Of a stretch of DNA of 64,000 bases, positions 43,329-53,900 are shown piece after piece. The stretch spans positions 18,461,901 through 18,525,900 of the forward strand of contig NC_056042.1 in assembly GCF_004379255.2 (NCBI RefSeq), in the 5' to 3' direction. A program made the position numbers and the translations under genes. The notes beneath the pieces were generated by a model that was given only the letters and a program-made list of their open reading frames with translations, searched no databases and was not told the DNA's origin. The DNA comes from Salvia splendens (lineage: Eukaryota > Streptophyta > Magnoliopsida > Lamiales > Lamiaceae). Position 1 is the stretch's first letter. The number at the start of each line of letters is the position of its first letter.

Positions 43329-45108
43329 ATGTCGCGAGGGTCGAGAAGCAGCGCCTCCCATCTCCGTTTCGATCCGTCGCCGTACTCCACCGTCGTGTGC
43401 TCTTTCCGACCGGCGCATCTGATAGTCATCTTCTCACCTTCGAGCTCTCTCTCTCCGTTGAAGTCGCGGAGGAGTTCTCGGCTCTCCGTCGCGCTAGCAA
43501 TACGCAGCATCGCCGCCGCCAAATACGCACAGGCGGCGGTCTTTGCCGCTGCTGCCTCTCGTCCCTTCACGGCAACTCAGCGCCGTCGCCGGTGGTCTCC
43601 GAGGCAGCCCCTCGGCCTTAAAGCTAAGCCCTTTTTCTCTTTTTTTTTTGATTAAGTATACAAAAGTTAATTTGGAGGTGTTAAGTTGGGTTTTGCTTGT
43701 AGTTAGGCAGTTGCTGTGTAGTTAAACTTAGTGAAGTGTTTATGTGACTTAGTGCTTAGGATTCTTTCATTCCCAAATTTGGATACTAAGGCAGAGTTGT
43801 TACATATATATTTTTTTTAAGATAGGATCTAAGGTTGTCTACTGTTCTATTTCTGAAACTAAAAGAAAGCATGCTTGAGGTTTTCTTTACTACATGATGC
43901 TATGGAATATTATTTGGAAGAAGGGGTGGAATTGTATTACCTCTTGAAAGTAGCTACTGTTTTTCCTCTGATCCTCTGCTCTTAAAACTCACTCTCTCAC
44001 ACTCTCAAACTTGCTATGGTGCTGAACTTATCAAGGTATGTGGGAGGAGAATTTGAAGGTGATATGGAGGGATTCTTAGAGCATCTCCAATGGGCGGACA
44101 TCCCACTAGGACATCCCAAAAACACCTCCTGCCATGTCACTAGGACTTCCCATCCCACTGCCACGTCACTAGGACATCCCCTCCTATGTCCGCCCTTTCC
44201 ATCGCCCTTCCCACTAGGACATCCCGCAATAAAAAAAAATCATACATTTACAAGTGGTGCGACCTTCAACAGCGACCTCCAACTCATTCTCGCTATCACT
44301 TTCACTAGACATTCTAGATATACTTGAAATTAGAGATGTAGAGAGAGTAACTTGTTAACACAAGTGGTGCGAATGAAATAAAATTCAACGAGCCGTATAT
44401 ATAGAGTTTAAAAAAAAAAAAAAATTTAAAAACGGGACGTCCGACCGGACGTCCGACTGGACGCCACAATGGCAGACGTCCGCCCACCCGTCGCGCCGAC
44501 GTCCGAGGACACCCGACGTCCTCACGGGACGTCCGTATCCGACTCTAAACGCCACAATGGCGGACGTCCCGGTCGCCCGTCGCGACGTCCGACCGGATGT
44601 CCGACCGGACGTCCGCCATTGGAGATGCTCTTATAGGCAAAGTGTAGTGTACTTGGGAGAATTAAATGATGCTGCTATATCAGTTTGTCCTCATCCCACA
44701 ACCTATCTCCTTTTTCTTTGATCTTGTAGTAATTTGAACTGAAAATTGTTGTCTTACTAGGAGATAAGGACTCTTGCATTTATGTTTTTTTTTGTTGGTG
44801 TTGCATAGTGTACAAGGAGTGGATGTTGCAGGCATTGACTTGCCTTCTTGGGTCCTTGGTCCTCCTTTACTAAAGAGGGGGGTTGTCCCTCGTCCTAGTT
44901 TAGTCTTCTTTAATTTGTGGTGTACTATTCATTAACTTTTGTTTGTATCTTGCAGGTTGTACCCATAGGAGGAAGTGCTATTTGGGTTGCTATTGGGATG
45001 ACCTTCGGGCCGACAGCCTTCCGCCAACGAGCCGAACCATCGGGCCTCGAAAAGGGGTGTAGTTCGTGCTTGAAGAGAAAAAAAAAGCCCGCTGTTTATT
45101 ATTCTTGA
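43329..45108 (+). CDS. Unrecognised spliced host-gene candidate
   Basis: GC-rich first exon from ATG 43329 (MSRGSRSSASHLRF, Ser/Arg/Ala-rich, acid-poor, the composition of an organelle-targeting N-terminus) ending before the T-rich sequence at 43625. A likely 3' exon follows a TTGCAG acceptor at 44951-44956: 44957-45108 encodes VVPIGGSAIWVAIGMTFGP and a basic EKGCSSCLKRKKKPAVYYS end. A MITE sits in the presumed intron. I cannot prove the exon joins and do not recognise the protein; a gene with small exons in between is possible. Confidence 0.35.
44079..44630. mobile_element. Harbinger/Tourist-type MITE (552 bp)
   Basis: TIRs GAGCATCTCCAATGGCGGACg (left has one extra G) at both ends, flanked by TTA (44076-44078, 44631-44633). 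The right half contains about ten GACGTCCG-type words, many as GGACGTCC palindromes. No coding sequence. Confidence 0.88.
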
Positions 45109-45919
45109 GTTTTTGCATTCCTTCCTAACAACTTGTGTGTAAAAAGAAATTAATTAAAGGAGTAGCCTGATGTATATAAAATATAGTCGAACGCTTTTAG
45201 TTTGGATTAAACCTTCTTGTTCTTTATGGATGTTTGTTATGTTTCATAAATATATGAAAAATCATTTTGGTTCGTTCGATTCTCACTTTAATTTTTGTTT
45301 CGTGAACTAACAACATTAAGTATTAACAAAAGGGGTAACGAGTTCTATTTATTTCAATCGAAACCAAAGAGTGACAGTTGTCTAGCTCGACATAAAACAT
45401 AAAGAAAAAGGGTAATTACAGACTGTTCGTCGACGAAGTCAACTTCGTCGATTAAGTAACGTGGCTATTTGAATAATTGATGCAGGGTAAATTTATTTGT
45501 TTCCGAATGATTGATAACTTGACTTATGAACTCGAAATGGTGATGGGGAAATTCCAATTTATTTTCAAACAAATCCTTTCCTCGAGAATTATTTATTGCA
45601 CTCAGTTGCGTGTTGGATCTAATAAATTAAATAAATAATACGAGTCCAATCTTGTGAAATATAAATAAAGGGCTACACAATTTAAATATAATAGAAAGGG
45701 TCTTGAACCCAAATAAATTTAATCCTACACCAGTGAACCCAAATGAAGGCGGTCTTTTGAGCCCAAAGTTTCATTCTCTTCCTTCCTCCGCCAGATCTGC
45801 CCCTCCTTGCCGTTTCACACTGTAATCTCTTTGCTGCTGCAAGGAATATCTTTTTCAAATTTTAAAATTAGTCAAAGCAGCAGTCAAATACCAAAATGAC
45901 TCCCCTCCCACGTCTCACG
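45109..45919. other. Noncoding flank, possible promoter
   Basis: AT-rich sequence after the candidate gene. Notable: a 9-bp perfect inverted repeat around 45431-45450 (CGACGAAGT/ACTTCGTCG). AGCCCA at 45758 and a CT-rich stretch near 45770-45800 resemble another promoter/5' leader, cut at 45924 by the Tat element. Confidence 0.4.
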
Positions 45920-45924
45920 CTCTC

Positions 45925-46520
45925 TGATGAATCCGCGAATTATTGAGGATGATGAATGCTCGTAAAAATAAATTACGACACGGAAATTTTACGTGGTTCG
46001 ATTTACTGAGGTAAATCTACGTCCACGGGGAGAAATGGGGGCAGGTTTGTATTGCTTGATCTGCGAATTATAGCTTACAACACAGACTTGCTATATGATT
46101 ATTTCTCTAGAGAGATTCTAACCCTTTTCTATCAGATCTAAGTTCTATTTATACGTTGAACTAAGATCGTGGTTTGCAGCCCCACTAACAAGATCGTGGG
46201 TGAGCAATAACTGCTCAATAACTGCTTCGTACCACTAAATAGATCGTGGGTATAGCGGAGGTCGTGGAGGCCTTTCATGAGTCCACTAACTCCTAGTTCG
46301 GTCGAATGCTGAGACCGAACTGCTGGACTTTACCGATCAGCTCTTGCCGATCTGAGAGGAGAGCTTGACTGGTCGGCTTTTACCGAGCTGTAGGCTGAGT
46401 CCGAACTCTTTGGTCGTGCCGAACTCTTTGGTGCCGAACAGATACTCTTTCTTTGGCTCTGGGCTGATGGGCCGTCACTGTTATTGGGCTTGCCATTAGG
46501 GTTTAGTTCGTACCCCATCA
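45925..46520 (-). repeat. Tat 3' LTR (596 bp)
   Basis: TGATGAATCC to CCCCATCA. The element's TATA word (GTATAAATAGAAC on the minus strand) is at 46144-46155. Confidence 0.95.
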
Positions 46521-46523
46521 CTA

Positions 46524-46535
46524 CCCCCCCCGAAA
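46524..46535 (-). other. Tat polypurine tract
   Basis: Minus strand CTTTTCGGGGGGGG followed by TAG and the 3' LTR. Plus-strand DNA primer. It lies next to the promoter side of the opposite-strand gene. Confidence 0.75.
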
Positions 46536-46714
46536 AGCGAAGTGAATCACTTCGGCGAGGTGAGTCACTTCGGCATTCTGGATAATGGTAAGGGGGAGGC
46601 TGACGTCAGGGGACGTGCCTTGCGCGTGCCTGCATTAAATGCGACAGTAAAATCCGGCCGTTGAATCCTGAAAAGGTGGGATTCGAAACGGCGCAACGAT
46701 CTCGAAATCTTTCC

Positions 46715-46853
46715 CGAATCTGATAAATATGCTCTTTCTTCCTCATTTGAACACCTTTGCTGTTGCGTCTTCTATACTCTCTCTTTCTCGAGAAATTTTC
46801 TTCCTCTTTCAAGAGCTTCTTCGGACTTTCTTCACCTTCAAAAAGTAAGAAAA
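46715..46853 (+). promoter_or_regulatory. Putative promoter and leader of opposite-strand gene 1
   Basis: TGATAAATATGC at 46718-46729 is a weak TATA candidate 125 bp before the ATG, followed by a CT-rich leader (CTCTCTCTTTCTC) typical of plant 5' ends. It lies between the polypurine tract and the gene, so the gene has its own upstream region. Confidence 0.4.
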
Positions 46854-48710
46854 ATGTCTTCTTCTTCTTCGGAGTCGGGTAGCGGTAGGAAAGGGGATAA
46901 GGGGTCTTCTGGCCGGAAAGAGTCCGGGGAGAAGACCGTAGAGTATTTCCATAGTATTTTGAGTAAGGATACTGTGATATCCCTACCCGAAAAATACTTT
47001 TTTCCTGGGGGGAAGGCGGTGGTACCTGACGGTGATCATAGGGCTGACTCCCCGCCGGAGGGGTACGCCACCGTGTACGAGGCCTGCTTAGAATGCGGGC
47101 TTCGTTTCCCCCTCCCTTCTGCCTTTATAGATTTACTAGATTTTTTTCAGCTTCCTTTAGGCCAAGTGACTCCGAACTCTTGGAGGCACTTGTCGGCCTT
47201 CGCTGCCGAACTCCGTAGGTTAGGAAGGGATTTGTCTTTGAAGGCGATCCTTAAATTCTTTCAATTTAAGAGGAAGGGGTCTTGGTTTTACTTGATCCCT
47301 TTACAGCCCTTTAGGGCCTTTTGTAAAACGAAGTGGCCGAAGTGGCAAAATCGCTTCTTCTACTATGATAGGACCGCGGCTCCTAGTTTTCCCTGGAGAG
47401 GGCCGGAGTCCGTTATCCGTCATCCTCGGCCTGAACCGTTGGACGAGCTCGATGGCGAGCTCAACAAGATTCCCATAGTTAGGAAACAATACACGGAGTC
47501 TGAGCTCGTCAAGGGCGACGTCGTGTTCGACATCTCGTCTTCGGACGAAGAGGCCGAGGGTGAGGATTTCTCTTTATCTTTATGCTCTACTGCTTTAACG
47601 AAGAAAATCTGACTTTGCTTTCTTGCTTTTTGGCAGTGTACATGCTGAATAAGGCTAGCCGCAAATCTTCGGAGTCCAAGGAGCCTGAGAGGCCGAAAAC
47701 CACCAGCTCGGCGTCTGATGCCGAGAGGACTCCGAAAAGGCAAAAAACCTCTTCGGATCCGAAGAAGCCGGAGTCGACTTCGGCAAAGGGGAAGGGGAAG
47801 GCCCAGAAGCCCCCGAGAGCGCCAGAGAAAGATGTGGTCTTGGCGCCTCCTTCGGAACATATCTGTGAGCCGTTTTTATGGCCCACGGACTTCGCCGAGG
47901 TGAATTCTCTTCTTGATTTTCTGGCCTTGCTTTTTTCCTGTATTTTTTGTGGCCCCTTTGTTGACTTTTTTCTTTATCCACTTTCAGAGGAACGATATGC
48001 TCTCCAAGCTCGTCGCCGTCGAACTCTCCAAAGCGTCCAATGACTATGCTGAGATGCAGAGGAAGTTGGCGGCTGCTTGTCATCGGGCCGAACAGGCTGA
48101 GGCTAACTTTGAGAAGGCCAGAGCTGCTAGGATTTCGGCCCAGGATGAAGCTCAGTTTGCCAAAAACCAGCTCGTCATCCAGCGAGAGCAGACGAAACGG
48201 AGGGATGCTGCCGCCGTGGCTGCCCAGGGGGAGGCTCTCCGTGTTTACACGGAGAAACTCTTTTTGAGCAGCCAGTTCTCGGCCTTTGTCGGTAGTCTGG
48301 TAAGGCTAATTGCCGATAAGGGCGAGCAGGGGGCCGACGTCGTGCTGCCTCTGTACAGCCGAGAGATAGCAGCTCGGCTTCAGAATCTGCCGCTCCTTGA
48401 GGAGCTCGCTTCATCCTCGGTCCTGCTTTCTGCAGACCGAGTCCGGAGTTGTCGAGCTGATCGGGACGAGAACCTGGAGGCTATCTTTGCCTCCGTGGGA
48501 CCCGTTTCACCCGCTTCGACTTACAACGGAGAGGGTGAGGCCGAGCCGCTGGAGCTGGAGGCCGAAGTCGAGCGGGCCGGGCATCCGGAGAAGGAAACCG
48601 ATCAGGAGGCGGAGGCGAGGCCGGCAGGAGGCGAGGCCGAGGCTGAGGTAGCTCAGGAGAAAGAAGCTGAACCAGACCAAGGAGCCGGAGACGAAGCTGG
48701 TGGAGTATGA
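46854..48710 (+). CDS. Opposite-strand gene 1 in the Tat element (gypsy-type transposon domain)
   Basis: Runs against gag-pol. Three exons (46854-47559, 47637-47899, 47988-48710) with GTGAGG..GGCAG and GTGAAT..TTCAG introns join in phase to 563 residues. After a Ser/Gly-rich start, residues about 25-215 match the 'putative gypsy type transposon' family (Pfam PF04195 style): YEACLECGLRFPLPSAFI, TPNSWRHLSAF, FYLIPLQPFRAF, WKW-type block. Then a lysine-rich linker and a long Ala/Glu coiled coil (RAEQAEANFEKARAARIS) and an acidic tail. Probably nuclear, role unknown. Such extra ORFs, sense or antisense, are known in Tat elements. Confidence 0.8.
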
Positions 48711-48911
48711 TTTCGTCTCCCTTCTCTTAGTCTAGTTTCTTCCTTGTAAAATGGCCTTGAAGCCCTCCTAGTGTAAAAATTTTCCTTGTGAATGAAAAAT
48801 TCTCTACACTTGTCTTCGTATAGCTTTTCGTACTCGCCTTTATTCCTGTTGTATTTTACTATCTGCTCGGTACAGCTGCCGAACTAATATAGCTGCTTTG
48901 TACTCAAGGAG

Positions 48912-49700
48912 ATGGAGATACTTCACTGGAAACGGCTGTACTCTTCGGCTTTAGACGAAGCTGAGAAAAGAGCTATAGCCGATCAGACGAAGAATGACGA
49001 GCTTCTGGCTCGTTTAGTGAAGCTGGAGGCCGATAATAAGGACTTAGAGTCCGATAAGAAGGATCTGGAGGCCGAGTTGAATACGACCATTGCTGAGAGG
49101 ACTGCGTACGAGGATTACATCCGTGTGCGCGGGGGAGTGACCATATCAGATGTTCAGAGTCGAGTTGACGAACTGTGGGAGGAATATCATGTACTCCGGA
49201 GGAACAATGCGCTGGAGAGCTCGGCTTGCCAACAAGTTGTGAAATCATTGCGGCGCTGGGCTTCTCGGTACAACATTGTTCTTTCTCGGCGCCCCTCCAT
49301 AGAAAGATTCCTTCGGCATATCGTGCCCACAGATGCTCGCACTCCAGATCAAACCTCTGGTTCCCTTGTTCAAAATCCTACTCCCAGTCAACAACGAACT
49401 CCGGAACAGCCGGAAACGTCAAGACGAGAACGGGCTCAGGAGCAACCGGAATCGTCAAGACAGGGACGGACTGAAATTCGCCGAGGAGTTGTGACTATGA
49501 GCGAGCAAGATCAGCAGATGCTAATTGCAGAGACTCTTCATCGCCGAGGTGTTAGGACTTCTCGGGCTCGGGGAAGAGGCGTTGGGTCGAGGATAGCATC
49601 TCGTCGACCTGCTTATTCTTCATCTGCTCGGAACAACCGAACTCGGCTTCCAGAGGATTTCGCAGATAGGTGGCTTAACTTCAGCAACCCTGGACAGTAG
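48912..49700 (+). CDS. Opposite-strand gene 2 in the Tat element, coiled coil
   Basis: 262 residues, open, no intron needed. Residues 1-95 are heptad-rich (LVKLEADNKDLESDKKDLEAE), then a helical RVDELWEEYHVLRRNN, followed by a Gln/Arg/Pro-rich linker and a basic, RG-rich end (TSRARGRGVGSRIASRR) suggesting nucleic-acid binding. Lies 200 bp after gene 1 on the same strand and could be its last exon or a separate gene. No family recognised. The acidic heptads resemble the tail of gene 1, so an interaction is possible but unproved. Confidence 0.6.
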   Translation: MEILHWKRLYSSALDEAEKRAIADQTKNDELLARLVKLEADNKDLESDKKDLEAELNTTIAERTAYEDYIRVRGGVTISDVQSRVDELWEEYHVLRRNNALESSACQQVVKSLRRWASRYNIVLSRRPSIERFLRHIVPTDARTPDQTSGSLVQNPTPSQQRTPEQPETSRRERAQEQPESSRQGRTEIRRGVVTMSEQDQQMLIAETLHRRGVRTSRARGRGVGSRIASRRPAYSSSARNNRTRLPEDFADRWLNFSNPGQ

Positions 49701-49830
49701 AATAGTCCTTTGTAATAGCGTAACGCCATTTTGTAGGGTAGCGGAGTTGTATGCCGAACAAGATTTGAAAAATGAGATTTTGTTTTCGCTTCTAACACTG
49801 TATTTACAGCTTAGCGAAAAAATTTCATCG

Positions 49831-50227
49831 TACTTGTCCTCAGTCTTATGAAGTAAACTTCTTTGACCGGACTTGGTCCTTGGTCTTATGAAGTAAACTT
49901 CTTTGACCGGACTCGTCTTTGGTCTGATGAAATAAACATCTTTGACCGGACTCGTCTTTGGTCTGATGAAATAAACATCTTTGACCGGACTCGTCTTTGG
50001 TCTGACGAAATAAACATCTTTGACCGGACTCGTCTTTGGTCTGATGAAATAAACATCTTTGACCGGACTCGTCCTTGGTCTGACGAAATAAACATCTTTG
50101 ACCGGACTCGTCTTTGGTCTGATGAAATAAACATCTTTGACCGGACTCGTCTTTGGTCTGATGAAATAAACATCTTTGACCGGACTCGTCTTTGGTCTGA
50201 TGAAATAAACATCTTTGACCGGACTTG
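49831..50227. repeat. 39-bp tandem array, about ten copies
   Basis: Core GACCGGACTCGTCTTTGG then TCTGATGAAATAAACATC; period exactly 39 bp, so frames stay open on both strands. Inner copies are almost identical (one or two substitutions), outer ones diverge, and degenerate copies continue to about 50408. Confidence 0.95.
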
Positions 50228-50451
50228 GTTTGTGTTCTAATTTGGCGATTTGTCGCCGGGATCGAACTTTCCCTTGTCCTAATTCGGCGAGTTTTATCGC
50301 GTGGATCGGACTTTCCCAGTTAACCGAAGTGGTCTTATGCAGTAAACCCCTTTGACTAGACGTGGTCGTCCCCGGTCTTATGAGGTAAACTTCTTTGACC
50401 GAACTTGGTCGTCCTAATTCGGCGAGGTTTATCGCGTGGATCGGACTTTCC

Positions 50452-50713
50452 CTTATTGCAGTTCGTTTCAGACGAAGTGCTTATTTCTTAAGCCGAATTG
50501 TGGTCTTGTATCTTCCTGAGAAGCTTGGACTCACAATCGTTGGCTTATTGCAGTTCGTTTCAGACGAAGTGCTTGTTAAGCTGAATTGCGGTCTTGTATC
50601 CTCCTTGGAAGCTTGGACTCACAATCGTTGGCTTATTGCAGTTCGTTTCAGACGGACTGCTTGTTAAGCTGAATTGTGGTCTTATATCCTCCTTAGAAGC
50701 TTGGACTCACAAT
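50452..50713. repeat. Three tandem copies of an about 90-bp repeat
   Basis: Copies begin CTTATTGCAGTTCGTTTCAG at 50452, 50544 and 50632 (periods 92 and 88 bp). The first has a short insertion. Located just after pol in the element's sense. Confidence 0.9.
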
Positions 50714-50959
50714 AGTCTTTAATAATCGATCTAAAAAGGGGATCAGTCTTTAAAGAACGATATACCTTGGTACCATTTGTAAGAGACGACAAGCACATAG
50801 AGACAAAACACATAGAGAAAAAATGAAAAAGACGAAAGAAAAAAAACTTTAAACTTTTTATAAAACGACAAGTAAAAGGTACAAGTAAAAACAAACAAAT
50901 AAAAACATGTACCCCTATGACCGAACTAGACACAAGAAAGACTGACCGGACTTTGTCTC

Positions 50960-53900
50960 TTACAAGTGGAACTTCTTGAGGTTGGAGACGTGCCATGTTC
51001 GGGGTACTTGTTCTCCTGACATGTGAGTCAATTTATAAGACCCTTTGCCGAGGACTTCTGACACCCGATACGGACCCTCCCATGTGGGCTCGAGTTTGCC
51101 CAGCTTTTCTGCTCGGCTTACTTCGTTGTTTCTCAAGACGAGATCTCCCACTTGAAATTGAAGCTTTTTCACCCTTTGGTTATAATACCGGGCTACTTGC
51201 TCCTTATACTTGGCTGCTTTTATGCACGCCAATTCTCTTCTTTCTTCGGCGAGATCTAGTTCTGCTCTCAGTCCGTCGTCATTCATTTCTGAGGAGAAAT
51301 TTAGAGTTCGGGGACTGGGTACGCCGATCTCCACCGGAATTACGGCTTCAGTGCCGTACACCAGACTATACGGAGTTTCACCGTGGGAGGTTTTGGGTGT
51401 AGTTCGATAGGACCATAGGACTTGAGGGAGATTTTCTACCCATTGTCCTTTGGCTTGTTCTAACCGAGCTTTTAACCCTTTCACCAGAATCCGGTTCGTT
51501 ACTTCCGTTTGTCCGTTTGCTTGGGGATGGGAGACCGAAGTGAACCGCTGTTGAATGTTCAGCTCTTGGCACCAATTCTTGAACGTCTTGTCGGTGAACT
51601 GAGTCCCATTATCCGAGATGAGGATGTGAGGTATGCCAAATCGGCACACTATGTTCTTCCAGACGAAGTCCAATGCCTTTGAGCTCGTTATCGTAGCTAA
51701 TGGTTCAGCCTCCACCCACTTCGTGAAGTAGTCCACGGCAACGATAAGGAATTTCATTTGCCGAGGAGCTTGAGGAAGTGGTCCCACTATGTCTATGCCC
51801 CATTGCATGAAAGGCCAAGGGCTTTGCATAGTGTATAGATCGGTCTGCGGCATCCTTGGGACATTTGCATGAATTTGGCACTTCGTACACTTTTTGACGA
51901 GCTGCACTGCCTCTTGTACCATGGTTGGCCAATAATATCCCCATCTCAGAACTTTTTTAGCTAAAGCTCTGGCTCCGATGTGGCTACCGCACGATCCTTC
52001 ATGAATTTCTCTGAGGATGTAGTCCGTCTCTTCTGGTCCTACGCACCGCAATAACGGCTGGAGGTAAGACTTTCTAAAGAGGACTCCTTCATGAAGTTCG
52101 TACCGAAGTGCTCGGCACGTGATCTTCCGAGCTTCTCTCTTATCCTCGGGCAATTGTCCTTGATCCAGATACTGCAAGATCGGCGTCATCCAGTTCGGCG
52201 AGCTGGATACTGAATGTACCTCGGCTTCATCAATGCTTCGATGCATTAATTCTTCCGCCTTTGAGCTCGGATCTGAGGCCAACTTACTTAAGGTATCTGC
52301 TCGGCTATTTTCCGCTCTGGGAATGCGGATTATCCGAAAATAGGAGAAACTTCGGCTGATGCTTTGCGCTTTGTCCAAATACTTCTTCATTCTCTCGTCA
52401 CGAGCTTCACTTGTACCCAACATGTGATTTACTATGACTTGTGAATCACAATGGACTTTGAGAGATTTGACGAGCAGACTTTGCGCTAGCTGGAGTCCGG
52501 CCAGGAGGGCTTCGTACTCGGCTTCATTATTAGTAGTGGGGAATAGGAACCGAAGTGAGTAGGTTACCTCGTGTCCGTCGGGAGCGACAAGTAAAATACC
52601 AGCTCCACTTCCCATCTTGTTTGAAGCTCCATCTACGAATCCGCTCCAGCAGTCCGGCGGCTCTACTTCGGATTCCAAGGGCTGTGCTAGTTCGGCATTG
52701 GCAGAATTCTTCTGTTCGGCGATAACAGGAATTGCTTGATCGAACTTTGCTTCTGCAAGAAAATCTGCCAAGGCTTGTCCCTTGATGGCTTTCCGAGGTA
52801 GATATTCAATTGTGTGCTCTCCCAACTCTATAGCCCACTTGGCGATTCTGCCTGATGCTTCTGGTTTGGTCAACACTTGCCGAAGTGGCAGATCAGTTAA
52901 GACGCATACCTTGTGAGCATAGAAGTATGGCCGCAGTCTCCTTGCTGCATTTACTAATGCTAGAGCAATCTTTTCCAGAGGTTGATACCTGGTTTCTGGA
53001 CCTCTTAATGCTCGGCTTGTAAAATAGATGGGAAGCTGCTTTAGGCCTTCTTCTCGTACAAGCACCGCGCTGATGGTTTGATCCGATGCCGCTAAGTATA
53101 AGAATATTACTTCGGCTTCGGTTGGAGCAGAGAGAAGAGGAAGCTCGGCTAGATAACTTTTGAGCTCGTCAAAGGCCTTTTTCTGCTCGGCTCCCCACTC
53201 GAACTTTGGTGCCTTTTTCAACACCTTGAAGAACGGCAGTTGCTTTTCGGCTGCTTGGGAAAGGAATCGATTCAGTGCGGCTAGACATCCGGTTAGCCTT
53301 TGCACGTCATGTATGGACTTCGGCATTGCCATGTTCTGAACGACTTGAACTTTTGAGGGGTTTGCCTTGAGTCCGTCCTTTGAAACCCAACAACCCAGAA
53401 ACTTTCCCGAATCTACCAAAAAGGTACACTTTTGGGGATTAAGTTTGAGGTTGGCTTTCTTGAGCACGTTGAGAGTGGACTTGAGGTTGTGCTCGTACTC
53501 CGAAGTGCTTTTGCTTTTGACGACTATATCGTCAACATACACTTCGACCTCCTTTCCAATCAGGTGCCGAAAAAGCTTGTCTACCATCCTTTGATAAGTG
53601 GCTCCGGCATTCTTTAAACCGAATGGCATCTTTTTATAAGCGAAAATGCCGAAATCAGTAATGAAGGCCGTTTTTGAAGCGTCAATCTCATCCATTAAAA
53701 CTTGATGGTATCCTTTGTACAGATCAAGAAAACAAAAAATTTCAAAGCCTATCAAAGCTTCTACTTTTTTATCTATGTTCGGAAGGGGATAGCAATCTTT
53801 GGGACAGTGCTTATTTAGATCGGTGAAATCTATGCACATCCGCCATCCTCCTTCCTTTTTCTTGATCATGACAGGATTGGCCACCCACGAAGGATACTTC

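Noticed and set aside
43265..43570. Minus-strand 101-codon frame
   Set aside because: Opposes the exon candidate; promoter motifs and GC pattern do not favour either, but site II motifs and the acceptor-led exon favour plus.
49831..50227. CRISPR-like array
   Set aside because: No unique spacers; units are contiguous, and the genome is a plant.
49863..50240. Open frames in both strands of the 39-bp array, read as a repeat protein
   Set aside because: Period is a multiple of three, so openness is automatic; no start context or conservation.
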